Source: Pseudomonadota bacterium (GTDB lineage: Bacteria; Pseudomonadota; Alphaproteobacteria; Rhizobiales; Methylopilaceae). From it: a stretch of DNA of 64,000 nt. The notes below the pieces were generated by a model. The model made no database searches. It was not told the DNA's origin and saw only the letters and a list, made by a program, of their open reading frames with translations. Below are positions 55,561 to 64,000 of the stretch, one piece after another (positions within the stretch are counted from its first letter, which is position 1; each line of letters begins with the position of its first letter). A program made the translations under genes and the position numbers. The stretch is from assembly GCA_023388965.1 (NCBI GenBank), contig JAEWFF010000073.1:1-64000 (forward strand). Direction: 5' to 3'.

Positions 55561-56946
55561 TTATATCTTACCACGGAGATGAAAACTCTTGGGGCGCGTC
55601 AGCATGGCATAGCCGAGTTCGGACAAAGTCGCGCCGCGCCCGGTGTCCTTCACGCCGGTCCAGGCGAGAGACGGATCAAGATAATCGCAGCGGTTCATGA
55701 ACACCGTCCCGGTCTCGATGCGGTCGCCGATCTCTTCCGCCCTGTCGATATCCGCTGTCCAGACCGAGGCCGTCAGTCCGTAGGGACTGTCGTTCATCAG
55801 GCGGATCGCTTCCTCGTCGTCCGTCACCTTCATGATGCCGACGACCGGGCCGAAACTTTCGTCCACCATCACCTTCATCGAATGATCGACGTCGGTGAGC
55901 ACCTGCGGCGCGAGATAGGGCGTGCCGGGCTCATCGGCCGCAAACGCTTTGGGATCGATATGCGCCTTCGCGCCCTTCCCGACCGCCTCAGCCGTCTGCG
56001 CGCGCACGAGATCAGCGAAGCGCGTCTGCGCCATCGGGCCGAGCGTCGTCGCCTCGTCCAGCGGATCGCCGAGTACATATCCTTTCGTCAGATCGACATA
56101 CTTTTCGACAAAACGGTCGTAGAGCCCGTCCTGCACGTAAATGCGCTCGATGCCGCAGCAGCACTGGCCGGAATTGTAGAACGCGCCATCGACAAGATTT
56201 TCGACCGCATGGTCCAGATCGGCATCGGCGCGCACATAGGCCGGGTCCTTGCCGCCGAGTTCGAGGCCCATCGTCGTGAAGGTTCCGGCCGCCGCGCGCT
56301 CGATGGCGCGCCCGCCCTCGACCGAGCCGGTGAAATTCACATGATCGACCGAACCGGAGGACAGGATTTTCGACGTGTCCTCATGCGACAGGACAAGATT
56401 GCGGAACAGCCCTTTCGGCGCCCCGGCCCTGTCCATGGCCTGCTGGAAGCGCTCGCCGACGAGAATGGTCTGCGAGGCATGTTTCAGGATGACCGCATTG
56501 CCGACGATCAGCGCCGGAACGATCGTATTGACCGCAGTCAGATAGGGATAGTTCCACGGCGCGATCACCAGCACGACGCCGACAGGATCGCGCCGGATGA
56601 AGCGCCTGAACCCCTCGCGCGGCCGGGGCACGACATCGGCAAGCGAGGCATCGGCAAGCTCGATCATGGTGCGTACGCGCTCTTCGACCGGGCGGAACTC
56701 GCCGCCATAGCGCACCGGTCGCCCCATCTGCAGCGCAAGCTCGGGCACGATCTCCTGGTTCATGGCCAAAAGCGCGTCCATGAATTTCAGCGCAAGCGCC
56801 TTGCGTTCGGACAGCGGCGCCTTGCGCCACTTTGCCTGCGCGGCGCGCGCCTCGTTCAGCGCGGCCTCGATCTCGGCGGCGGAGGCCGTCGGGCGGCGCG
56901 CGACCTCGCGTCCGTCCACCGGCGAAATACAGACGATGTCACTCAC
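55561..56946 (-). CDS. aldehyde dehydrogenase family protein
   Basis: A 461-residue NAD(P)-dependent dehydrogenase. The catalytic glutamate motif is MGLELGGKDPAYV, and the catalytic cysteine is in YNSGQCCCGIERIYV. VLVIAPWNYPYLTAVNTIVP and NFTGSVEGGRAIER are further ALDH hallmarks. The frame runs to 57384, but GTG at 56946 (SDIVCISPVDGREV) has GGAGG five bases upstream and matches the family start. It is probably co-transcribed with the glutamine amidotransferase. The substrate aldehyde cannot be told; the phenotype of the family members ranges from succinate semialdehyde to betaine aldehyde. Confidence 0.88.
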   Translation of the reverse strand: MSDIVCISPVDGREVARRPTASAAEIEAALNEARAAQAKWRKAPLSERKALALKFMDALLAMNQEIVPELALQMGRPVRYGGEFRPVEERVRTMIELADASLADVVPRPREGFRRFIRRDPVGVVLVIAPWNYPYLTAVNTIVPALIVGNAVILKHASQTILVGERFQQAMDRAGAPKGLFRNLVLSHEDTSKILSSGSVDHVNFTGSVEGGRAIERAAAGTFTTMGLELGGKDPAYVRADADLDHAVENLVDGAFYNSGQCCCGIERIYVQDGLYDRFVEKYVDLTKGYVLGDPLDEATTLGPMAQTRFADLVRAQTAEAVGKGAKAHIDPKAFAADEPGTPYLAPQVLTDVDHSMKVMVDESFGPVVGIMKVTDDEEAIRLMNDSPYGLTASVWTADIDRAEEIGDRIETGTVFMNRCDYLDPSLAWTGVKDTGRGATLSELGYAMLTRPKSFHLRGKI

Positions 56947-57029
56947 CACGACCTCCAGACCAAGCCCCGCCAGTGTGCAACCTCTCCTGGCGAAAATCCA
57001 TGGCGGGCGGATGCGTTCCGCGGACGCGC

Positions 57030-57800
57030 CTAACGCGAGCCGCCGAACACCAGCCGGAACGGCGCCTGCAGGAAGGCGCGCAGCCGCGCGAAGACCGCAT
57101 CCACCTTTTCGTCGGTCAGTCCGAACCAGCGATAGAACAGGCCATGAACGAGCGCGATCACGATCAGGGTCATGCACCAGGCGATCAATACATCCGACAG
57201 GAAATGCGCGCCGACCAGCATCCGCGCCGCCGACACGAAAACGGCGAACAGCAGCGCGCCGACGATCACGCGCATCCGCCATGTCGCGGGCACGACGAGC
57301 GCCAGCGCCATCAGCCACATCGCCGATGCCGCCTCGCCGGAGATGAACGAGCAGTTCGACGCGCATTGCGTCGACATTTCCCACGCCCCGGAAAAGCCCA
57401 GATCACCGCCCCATTCGCTCAGTTCGCGCGGTCGCGCCCGGCCCCAGATGTCCTTGAACCGACCGACCACGATGCCCGGCCCGATCGCGAGGCTGACAAG
57501 CAGGAACAAAGCCGCGCGCGGCGGCATGAGGCGGCGTCGTTGCCCGCTGATCAGCAGCGGAACGACCAGCGAGGCCGCGATCCAGATCAGCACCGCGAGC
57601 ATCACGCCGCGGCTCGCATAGCGCACGATGTCCAGCGTATGAGCATGGATGAGCAGAAACCCGCCAGGCACGACCAGCGGCGCGCTGGCCGCACGGTCGA
57701 TCTCCGGCACGATCAGAAACGGCAGGCTGACGAGCACGGTCAGCGCGATTGCAGCCATGACCGGCCGGCGCCGGGCAAGATCGGTGATAGCGGATGTCAT
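57030..57800 (-). CDS. PAP2-superfamily membrane phosphatase
   Basis: A 256-residue inner-membrane protein with about six hydrophobic segments and all three PAP2 motifs: KDIWGRARPRE (KxxxxxRP), SFISGEAASAMW (SGxxx) and ARMLVGAHFLSDVL (RxxxGxHxxxD). The arrangement matches LpxE-like lipid phosphatases that remove phosphate from lipid A or undecaprenyl pyrophosphate at the periplasmic face. The substrate is unproven. It lies 83 bp before the aldehyde dehydrogenase gene. Confidence 0.88.
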   Translation of the reverse strand: MTSAITDLARRRPVMAAIALTVLVSLPFLIVPEIDRAASAPLVVPGGFLLIHAHTLDIVRYASRGVMLAVLIWIAASLVVPLLISGQRRRLMPPRAALFLLVSLAIGPGIVVGRFKDIWGRARPRELSEWGGDLGFSGAWEMSTQCASNCSFISGEAASAMWLMALALVVPATWRMRVIVGALLFAVFVSAARMLVGAHFLSDVLIAWCMTLIVIALVHGLFYRWFGLTDEKVDAVFARLRAFLQAPFRLVFGGSR

Positions 57801-57851
57801 TCTGCCTCCCCCGCCGCGCTGTTTAGCGGGCGCGGCGCGGCGCGGCCAGCC

Positions 57852-58952
57852 CTAAAGCGGCAGAAGGCGGATGTGATTGTCCCACATATAGCGGGCGAGA
57901 TCGCTGCCGGCGACCCGCGCCAGATCGTGGCTTTCCGCGCGCGCCATCTTCACTCCGGCATTGCCGGACGAGACGACGAATGTCCCGGCCTCGGGAGTCG
58001 CGGCAACGCCGCACACATCGGGCATGGGCGCAAGGCCGATATAGGCACCCGTCTCGCGGTCCCAGAACGCGGCCATGCCGCCGCGCGGGCTCGTCGCGCA
58101 GATCAGGCGGCCGGTCCGGTCGAGCGCCACCGCGCCGAGATAATTGTCGAGTCGGTAAAGATCCTCGTCCGGCATTCCCAGCATCCGCGTCCGCCCGTCC
58201 GGTCTCATCGTGCCGACAAGCAGCGGCATTTCCTCGGGCTCGCCTTCGTATTGACAGGCGAACACCGCCTCGCCGTCCGGCGCAATCGCGAGATGGCGGA
58301 ACGACAGGCCGGACATATCGCGTCCGAATTCGGCCTTGTGCACCACATCGCCGCTGGCAGGATCGACAAGCGCAAGGCTCGGCTCCATCGCGTGCTTGTT
58401 CAATATCTCGCGGCCCGTTTGCGGGTCGGTTCGCGCGCCGCCATTGGCGACAAGCAGCAGCCTGTCATCCGGCACGAACGCCACATCGTGCGGGCCCACG
58501 CCATGCGTCGGCTGCTCGCCGATCCGCGCATAGTCCTTCGCGACATCGTAGAAGCCGAGCACGCCCCGCCCGCTGTCGAGATCGTTCTCGGTCGCATAGA
58601 GAAGTCGTCCGTCCGCCGAATAAAGCCCGTGGCCGTAATAATGCCGCCGCGCGGGGCTGCGCACGATCTTGCGGACAGTGCCATTCGTCCGGCTGACCAC
58701 GGCCATCCAGTCGCCCGGCCGCCGGGCGAAGACAACGAGATCGTCATTGGCCGGGTTGAGCGCGATGTCGTGCCCGCGCTCCGGCAATCGGGTCCTGAAT
58801 AGAATACCGCCATCGGGACTGAAGACGGCGACATGCGATTGCCCATCCGCGTCGTTACACGACGACACATAGAGCCGTTCCTGCCCGAATGCGGGGCGCA
58901 CCGCAAAACTCGCCGCAAGTGCCAGCATGAAGGAGCGGCGGTCGATCCGCAT
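57852..58952 (-). CDS. DUF1513 secreted beta-propeller protein
   Basis: A 366-residue protein with a twin-arginine-like leader (MRIDRRSFMLALAASFAVRP) and repeated blades of a seven-bladed propeller: GHDIALNPANDDLVVFARRP, GHGLYSADGRLLYATENDLD, VGPHDVAFVPDDRLLLVANG. DUF1513 proteins usually lie downstream of imelysin genes, as here (4-bp gap), and are thought to help in periplasmic iron handling, but this is unproven. It is the last gene of the five-gene operon 63896-57852. Confidence 0.9.
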   Translation of the reverse strand: MRIDRRSFMLALAASFAVRPAFGQERLYVSSCNDADGQSHVAVFSPDGGILFRTRLPERGHDIALNPANDDLVVFARRPGDWMAVVSRTNGTVRKIVRSPARRHYYGHGLYSADGRLLYATENDLDSGRGVLGFYDVAKDYARIGEQPTHGVGPHDVAFVPDDRLLLVANGGARTDPQTGREILNKHAMEPSLALVDPASGDVVHKAEFGRDMSGLSFRHLAIAPDGEAVFACQYEGEPEEMPLLVGTMRPDGRTRMLGMPDEDLYRLDNYLGAVALDRTGRLICATSPRGGMAAFWDRETGAYIGLAPMPDVCGVAATPEAGTFVVSSGNAGVKMARAESHDLARVAGSDLARYMWDNHIRLLPL

Positions 58953-58956
58953 CCGT

Positions 58957-60006
58957 TCAATCCCCGTCCAGCGAATTGAAACCGAGCGTCACGCCCAGAA
59001 GCGGCGCGATATTGCCCCCCGCAAGGTCGCGCGCGCCGCGCACGCTGTCGCGCAGAAGAACGACACGCGCCCTCTGTTTTGTATCCGTAACCGCATCCGC
59101 GAGCGGCAGTGGCAGATCGGCCGCAAGCCGCGCCGCCTGTTCGGTCGAGGCGATGGTGTGCGTCGGGTCATCGCGCGTGCCGATCATCGCGGCAATGAGA
59201 TCGGCGGCCGATTGCATGTTGTTCGCAAGCGTTACGTTGGACAATCCGCTGCGCCACCATTGCGCGGATTTCGGTCGCGCCTCCTCCACGCTCTTGCCCA
59301 TCGGTATGTCGAGCTTGGAATCGCCGACGACCTGAAAGACCGTCAAGAGATCGGTCGCGAACCGCGTCACCGCTTCGCGCACCAGCGCCTCGTCCCCGTC
59401 GAGCAACTGCGGGCGTAACGGCTCCCAGCCCGTACGGATGGCCTCCGTCAACGCCGCGACATTGCCCGACACCGCCTGTCCGATAGCACAACGTTTTTTC
59501 GCGCCGTCATCGCCCGCGAGCAGAGCCTGCTCCGCATCCTCATCGAACAGCAGGCGCTCCAGAACCGGCAGGCCCTGCACCGCGACGCTTTTCGCGTACA
59601 TGCTTTCTTGGGTCAGCACATCGTCGGCCTTCAGAAGCGCACTGAGGCCGCGTGCCACATTGTTCTTCCGCTCGGGCCAATAGGCGAGCCGCTCATAGCG
59701 GAAATCCTCCGATACCGGCCCATAGCGCAGTATCTCGACAGAAGACCACGCGGTCACGGCATCTACGAAAGCTGCCGTCAGTTTTGCGAAACCCGCATCG
59801 TCCGGCGCGGCGCAGAATGCGGTCCAGACCTCTTGCTGTTCCTTCGCGCGTGCGGACAAGGCGGCATAGCCCGGTTCGGCGAATGTCGCGATGATCCGGT
59901 CGGCAATCGCGCGATGATCTGCGATCTGTTGCGGCACGGACTCCTGCGCCGGTGCGGCGGACGCTATGGCGGCAAACAGGAAGATGAAAACAAAGCGCAG
60001 CATCAC
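58957..60006 (-). CDS. imelysin-family periplasmic protein, second copy
   Basis: A 349-residue protein with a signal peptide (MMLRFVFIFLFAAIASAAPA) and the helical imelysin fold. The GxHxxE motif of iron-binding imelysins is changed here to QGLPVLERLLFD, with proline where histidine is usual; such GLPxLE variants occur in the second imelysin of similar operons. The start overlaps the di-heme gene stop as ATGA. A role in iron uptake or delivery is inferred from the operon. Confidence 0.88.
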   Translation of the reverse strand: MMLRFVFIFLFAAIASAAPAQESVPQQIADHRAIADRIIATFAEPGYAALSARAKEQQEVWTAFCAAPDDAGFAKLTAAFVDAVTAWSSVEILRYGPVSEDFRYERLAYWPERKNNVARGLSALLKADDVLTQESMYAKSVAVQGLPVLERLLFDEDAEQALLAGDDGAKKRCAIGQAVSGNVAALTEAIRTGWEPLRPQLLDGDEALVREAVTRFATDLLTVFQVVGDSKLDIPMGKSVEEARPKSAQWWRSGLSNVTLANNMQSAADLIAAMIGTRDDPTHTIASTEQAARLAADLPLPLADAVTDTKQRARVVLLRDSVRGARDLAGGNIAPLLGVTLGFNSLDGD

Positions 60007-61166
60007 AGACCTTCGACATATTGCAGCAGGCGCGTACGGTCGTCCGCACCGAGCACCTCAAAACGAGCACGCGCGCCGGCGCCTTCGCCGCCGTGGAGCT
60101 TGACGGCATCGGCAATCGTCGTGGCGCGGCCATCGTGCAGCAGGCCCGCGCCCTGGTCCAGCGCGCGCGCAATGCCCCAGAGCGGCGCGGTGCGCCATTC
60201 GGTCGGCGCGACGCCCGGCTCGGTCGCGCCACCGTCGAGTTCCTCGCCGAGATCGTGCAGCAGAAGATCGGTGAAGGCGCGCACCTCGCCGCGCGGCGAG
60301 GGCAGCGACGGCACATGGCACGACGCGCAGCCGACCGCAGCGAACAGTTTTTCACCGTCAGCATCGTGCTTTGAGGCGGGCGGCTGCACCTGCGCCAGAT
60401 AATCGCCCAGCATGGCGACGAGCTCGCCCCGGATTTCCGGCTCCGTTTCCGTGCCGCCATGCGGCGCGGCACGACATATATCGTGCATACAGTCGCCGGC
60501 CAGAGCCGGACGGCCCGGCGTCGACATTCCGAGATCCACGGCGAATGCGGATTCGATCTGGTCCGTCAGCGACACGCCGCTCGCCTTCAGGCCGAAGCGG
60601 CCGATCCTCCCATCGACCATATTCGCGCGGCCGGAAATACCGTCCCCATCGCGGTCGTCGGGATCGGCCAGCGCAAGCACCGCTTCGTCCGGCACCGCAG
60701 CCAGAAGGCCGAGCCCGCGCAGAGCGGGCGCGGCGCGCAAACCCGTGCGCGTTTCCTCCGCAAGCGGGCCGAAGGCGAGATTGGCCGCCCTCGCCCGTTC
60801 CCCGGCCGCTGCATAGAGCCGGCCTTCGGGCACGAATCCCTGTACGGACGCCGTCTGCAATTGCGCGCCATAATGTGGATCGGGCGCGCCCTGCGCGTCG
60901 GAAAGTCTCAGCACCATGCCCTGATGCTCGAAACCGCCCTCCCCGTTCTCGCGGCGCGCGGCGCGGTCGAGGCGCGGGTGGCAGGCCGAACAGGCGCGCG
61001 CATTGAACATCGGGCCGAGCCCGTCATTGGCGAGCGTCGAGGACGGCGCGGGCACCCAGGCGCGCTCGAACAATGCCTTGCCGATGGCGACCGAAAGATC
61101 GCGCCCGCCTGCGAGTGCCGCCGTGGTAAAGACAAGACCGGCAAGGACGATCACCGCGCGGCGCAT
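60003..61166 (-). CDS. di-heme c-type cytochrome (di-heme oxidoreductase / 'thiol oxidoreductase' family)
   Basis: A 387-residue periplasmic protein with a signal peptide (MRRAVIVLAGLVFTTAALAG) and two CxxCH heme sites: FNARACSACHPRLD and FAAVGCASCHVPSL. A distal histidine region (APHGGTETEPEI) and PLWGIARALDQGAGLLHDGR are typical of this family. It probably passes electrons to or from iron or copper in the periplasm. The long frame to 61493 is spurious; ATG at 61166 overlaps the stop of the multicopper oxidase gene by one base. Confidence 0.9.
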   Translation of the reverse strand: MRRAVIVLAGLVFTTAALAGGRDLSVAIGKALFERAWVPAPSSTLANDGLGPMFNARACSACHPRLDRAARRENGEGGFEHQGMVLRLSDAQGAPDPHYGAQLQTASVQGFVPEGRLYAAAGERARAANLAFGPLAEETRTGLRAAPALRGLGLLAAVPDEAVLALADPDDRDGDGISGRANMVDGRIGRFGLKASGVSLTDQIESAFAVDLGMSTPGRPALAGDCMHDICRAAPHGGTETEPEIRGELVAMLGDYLAQVQPPASKHDADGEKLFAAVGCASCHVPSLPSPRGEVRAFTDLLLHDLGEELDGGATEPGVAPTEWRTAPLWGIARALDQGAGLLHDGRATTIADAVKLHGGEGAGARARFEVLGADDRTRLLQYVEGL

Positions 61167-62617
61167 CACACCACCCTCAGCCAGCCCATCATGCCGTTCT
61201 CCTGATGTTCCAGCACATGGCAATGGAGCATCCATCCGCCCTTCTCCGCGACGAAGGCGATCTCGACGCGCTCCCGGGGCTGGACGATCACGGTGTCGGC
61301 GAAGAAGCGCGGAAGATCCTGCCGCGAGGCCGTCAGCACCTCGAACATATGTCCGTGCATATGGACGGGGTGCGGATGCGGCGTCGCATTGTGCAGTTCG
61401 AAAACATAGCTCCGGCCATGTTCGAGCACCGCGAGCGGCGGCGGCAGATTCAGATGGCCGTCCGTCGGCCATTGCGATTTGTTGATGGCCCACAGCCCGC
61501 GATTACCGATGCACAGACTGTCGAGGAGTTGTTTCGCCAGAGGATCGCCCGGCGGGAAATCGTCCAGTATGGACGCCGTTGCGCCCGCCGCCGCCGTGAA
61601 CTGGAACGGCACGCGCTTGGCATTGGCGAGATCGGCGCGAGAGATATGCGGCGCATAGAGCGGCTTCGGCCGCGCGGCATCGCGGCGGCGCGACGCGCCC
61701 TCGGCGGTGAAGCTCGCAAGCGCCCATGGCACCGCCGAGAAATAATCGAGCAGCCGGAAGCCCTGTCCTGCCGCTGGCGTGCGGATATGCAGATCGGCGC
61801 GCATGGCCGCGCCCATCCGCCAGGTGTGCAGCGGAAACGGATCGACCGGATTGCCGTCGGTCGCGATCACCCACGCCTCCGCCCCCTCGACGCCGAGATC
61901 GATCATGCGCGTGGGATCGACATTGAGCACGCGCACGCGGACATCGGCGCCCGCCGGAACATCCTGCGCGAGTGCCTCGACCCCGTTCACCGTACGCACG
62001 GTGCCGAACGAGCCCGCGCGCCCCGCCCCCTCCGGCGTATAGAACGGCAGCCAGTGCCCGTCATCATCGAGCCGCCAGTCCTTCATCACCAGCACATATT
62101 CGGCGTCGAACGGCTCCGGCTCGTCGCCCTCGACGATCAGGATGCCGGCAAGGCCGTGGCCGATCTGGCCGACGCCGTTGCAATGCGAATGGAAGAAGAA
62201 GGTGCCGGTGTCGGGCGGCGTGAATTCATAGGTGAAATCCTGCCCCGGCTCGACGGGCGGCTGGGTGATGTATTGCACGCCGTCCATGTCGTTCGGCAGG
62301 CGTATGCCGTGCCAGTGGATGCTCGTGTGCTCCGGCAGACGGTTTTTGAGATGCGCGCGCAAGGTGTCGCCGCGCTTTATCCGGATCGTCTCGAACGACC
62401 GTCCGTTGTAGAGCCAGAACGGCAGATCGGCGCATGCGCGTGGAATGGCCGTTCCGCGATGCTCGGCGGCGATAATGTCGATCTCGTGCAGAACGCCGCC
62501 CGCAAGGGGCGGCGCTTCGGGAAGATTGGTCGCGGCGCGCGCGCGTAAAGGCTGCCCGGCGAGAGCGCAGGCTCCCGCCGCCCCCAGCCCATACAGCGCG
62601 GCGCGCCGCGTAATCAT
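61166..62617 (-). CDS. multicopper oxidase, TAT-exported
   Basis: A 483-residue laccase-like oxidase. The N-terminus has a twin-arginine leader (MITRRAALYGLGAAGACALA). The four copper motifs are SIHWHGIRLP, TFFFHSHCNG, HPHPVHMHGHMFEV and LHCHVLEHQENGMMGW, so type 1, 2 and 3 copper sites look complete. Ferroxidase activity is likely because it lies between imelysin and di-heme cytochrome genes in an iron operon. The frame upstream of 62617 to 62770 is inside the imelysin gene; MITRR is the true start, 7 bp after its stop. Confidence 0.92.
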   Translation of the reverse strand: MITRRAALYGLGAAGACALAGQPLRARAATNLPEAPPLAGGVLHEIDIIAAEHRGTAIPRACADLPFWLYNGRSFETIRIKRGDTLRAHLKNRLPEHTSIHWHGIRLPNDMDGVQYITQPPVEPGQDFTYEFTPPDTGTFFFHSHCNGVGQIGHGLAGILIVEGDEPEPFDAEYVLVMKDWRLDDDGHWLPFYTPEGAGRAGSFGTVRTVNGVEALAQDVPAGADVRVRVLNVDPTRMIDLGVEGAEAWVIATDGNPVDPFPLHTWRMGAAMRADLHIRTPAAGQGFRLLDYFSAVPWALASFTAEGASRRRDAARPKPLYAPHISRADLANAKRVPFQFTAAAGATASILDDFPPGDPLAKQLLDSLCIGNRGLWAINKSQWPTDGHLNLPPPLAVLEHGRSYVFELHNATPHPHPVHMHGHMFEVLTASRQDLPRFFADTVIVQPRERVEIAFVAEKGGWMLHCHVLEHQENGMMGWLRVV

Positions 62618-62624
62618 GCGGCCC

Positions 62625-63896
62625 TCACTGCACCGCGGACGGATTGTCCAGACTGTCGGAGCCCTCGACCTCGATCTTGAGCCCGAGCTTGGCGACGACC
62701 GCCTCGATGGCGCGGGTCTGGGCGACGAGACTGTCGACCACATCCTGCACGATCTTGTTGCCCTCGGCATTGCCCTCGCCGATCATCTGGTCATAGCTCT
62801 CGGTGCCGTTGTCGGCGCGGTCTTTCATGACCTTCATCGCCGCTTCCGTCCTGGCCAGCGCCGCTTCGAGCGCCTTGGCCTCGTCCGGCGCCTTTTCGGT
62901 CGCATAAGCGGCAAGGCTCGGGCCTTCCGTCACCTTGCCGTCGGAAGCGGTGTATTTACCGTTATAGATCGCGATCATTCCCGCCTGGTCATAATAGTGG
63001 GAATTGTGCGTATTGTCCGAGAAGCAGTCGTGCTCCTCTTCCGGATCGTGGAGGATGAGGCCGAGCTTGATGCGCTCGCCGGCAAGCTCGCCGTAAGAGA
63101 GCGAGCCGAGCCCGGTCAGGATGGTGGCGAGGCCGTCCTCGGCGGCGTCCTTGCTCGTCACGTCCTTGCGCGCATCGCCGTCCTTGCCCCATGCGGCGAC
63201 GATCTCCTCCAGGTCCTCGATCAGAAGATCGGTCGCGGCCTTGAGATATTGCGCGCGGCGCTCGCAATTGTCGTTGGTGCAGTTCTTGGTGTCGTAATCG
63301 CTCGCCTTGCGGTCGCCCGCGCCGGCGTCGGTGCCGTTGAGGTCCTGCCCCCAGATCAGGAATTCGATGGCGTGATAGCCGGTCGCGACATTGGCCTCGA
63401 CACCGCCCGCTTCCTGCAGGCTCTGCAGAACATCCTTGTTGATGGTCGTGGCGTCGATCTCGTCCTTGCCGACGCGGATCTTCGTATTGGCGATCACGTT
63501 GGCCGCATAGAGCGGGTTCTCGTCGGACGTCTCGCCATAGCTTTTCGCATCGACATAATCGATCAGGCCCTCGTCGAGCGGCCAGGCATTCACCTTGCCC
63601 TCCCAATCGTCGACGAGCGGATTGCCGAAGCGATAGCCCTCGCTCTGCTGGTAGGGCACGCGTGCCGCCTTCCAGGCCTCGCGCGCCGCTTTCAGAGTGT
63701 CTTCCGTCGGCGCGGCGATGAAGTCGTCGACCGCCTTCTGCAAGGCCTTCGCCGTCGCCAGGCTGTCGGAATAGATGGCTTCGGCCACATTCGCATATGT
63801 CTGCACAATTGCGTCGGGCTCAGTCGCGGCGGCGGCAGGCGCTGCGAGCGCAACACTGAGGGCGGCCGCCGAAATCATCGTGCGGAAAGAAAGCAT
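62625..63896 (-). CDS. imelysin-family iron-regulated protein (IrpA/insulin-cleaving metalloprotease homologue)
   Basis: A 423-residue periplasmic protein: signal peptide (MLSFRTMISAAALSVALAAP), imelysin fold, intact metal motif TGYHAIEFLIWGQDLNG (GxHxxE) and long acidic helical segments. Such proteins are induced by iron shortage and bind ferric or ferrous iron; protease activity is disputed. The start has CAGGAGACGCCCC before ATG. First gene of the operon 63896-57852; the 104 bp upstream to the window edge show no obvious Fur or Irr palindrome. Confidence 0.92.
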   Translation of the reverse strand: MLSFRTMISAAALSVALAAPAAAATEPDAIVQTYANVAEAIYSDSLATAKALQKAVDDFIAAPTEDTLKAAREAWKAARVPYQQSEGYRFGNPLVDDWEGKVNAWPLDEGLIDYVDAKSYGETSDENPLYAANVIANTKIRVGKDEIDATTINKDVLQSLQEAGGVEANVATGYHAIEFLIWGQDLNGTDAGAGDRKASDYDTKNCTNDNCERRAQYLKAATDLLIEDLEEIVAAWGKDGDARKDVTSKDAAEDGLATILTGLGSLSYGELAGERIKLGLILHDPEEEHDCFSDNTHNSHYYDQAGMIAIYNGKYTASDGKVTEGPSLAAYATEKAPDEAKALEAALARTEAAMKVMKDRADNGTESYDQMIGEGNAEGNKIVQDVVDSLVAQTRAIEAVVAKLGLKIEVEGSDSLDNPSAVQ

Positions 63897-64000
63897 GGGG
63901 CGTCTCCTGATCGCGTTCAGGCGGAAGAAAGTGCCGTCCGGCAGGATGGCCCCGCCGGAAAAGCAATGCCTTCGGGGAAACCCGATGCGCCCCAAGTTGT

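Noticed and set aside
54751..58802. Two long plus-strand frames (760 and 656 residues)
   Set aside because: Opposite to the amidotransferase, aldehyde dehydrogenase, PAP2 and DUF1513 genes, with codon-bias artefact composition.
63897..64000. Fur, Irr or RirA box before the imelysin operon
   Set aside because: No convincing palindrome in the visible 104 bp; the region is cut by the window edge.

Overview
The window is a GC-rich, gene-dense chromosomal segment. Its gene content (MatR-type GntR regulator with malonyl-CoA genes, DUF992, BcsS-like and DUF6867 proteins, a livHMGF operon, BioMNY, FecI/FecR/TonB) points to an alphaproteobacterium, most likely of the Hyphomicrobiales (Rhizobiales). 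The genus cannot be read from the sequence. No rRNA, tRNA, CRISPR array or prophage was found. One insertion sequence end lies at the left edge.

Layout. 1-1658: end of a surface-glycan region, with an IS3-family element that has cut off an FkbM methyltransferase gene, then a GT10-type glycosyltransferase. 1779-6037: trxB-lysR, a 333-bp block of dispersed repeats, and an EF-G-like GTPase. 6354-10490: a FecI-FecR-TonB receptor system, probably for heme. 10564-17632: DUF992 protein behind a hairpin that pairs with its ribosome binding site, aspartate aminotransferase, GST, a frameshifted SulP transporter, map-radC, ankyrin protein. 17682-21310: matR and a one-polypeptide fusion of malonyl-CoA decarboxylase and malonyl-CoA synthetase, with an 18-bp operator palindrome between them. 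21314-26694: CueR/HmrR-like regulator, a 23-residue membrane peptide, a 3-hydroxyisobutyrate dehydrogenase relative, ExoD, phytase-like esterase, BcsS. 26696-29067: an orphan pair made of a FliK-like protein with four repeated modules and a stand-alone FlhB C-terminal domain.

29228-34878: branched-chain amino acid ABC transporter (livHMGF, a DUF6867 membrane protein, lipoprotein binding protein). 35073-41055: CcdA, globin-coupled chemoreceptor, AraC regulator, EttA, histone H1-like protein. 41197-44558: ArsR-methyltransferase fusion and metF with a palindrome over the start codon, GNAT, MurI. 45191-50196: a six-gene overlapping operon, bioM-bioN-bioY-bioY-ligase-thiolase, that resembles the Bacillus BirA-controlled yhfUTS genes joined to a complete ECF biotin transporter. 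50234-57800: a frameshifted PAP2 protein, the oxidative pentose phosphate operon gnd-zwf-pgl, glutamine amidotransferase, aldehyde dehydrogenase and a second PAP2 protein. 57852-63896: a five-gene periplasmic operon (imelysin/IrpA, multicopper oxidase, di-heme cytochrome, second imelysin, DUF1513), probably for iron acquisition.

The strongest candidates for new biology are the bioMNYY-ligase-thiolase operon (its thiolase lacks the second catalytic cysteine), the iron operon with a built-in multicopper oxidase, the MatA-MatB fusion, the repeated-module FliK with its FlhB fragment, and the ArsR-methyltransferase/metF unit. Three single-base frameshifts (two in SulP, one in PAP2) may be real mutations or assembly errors.
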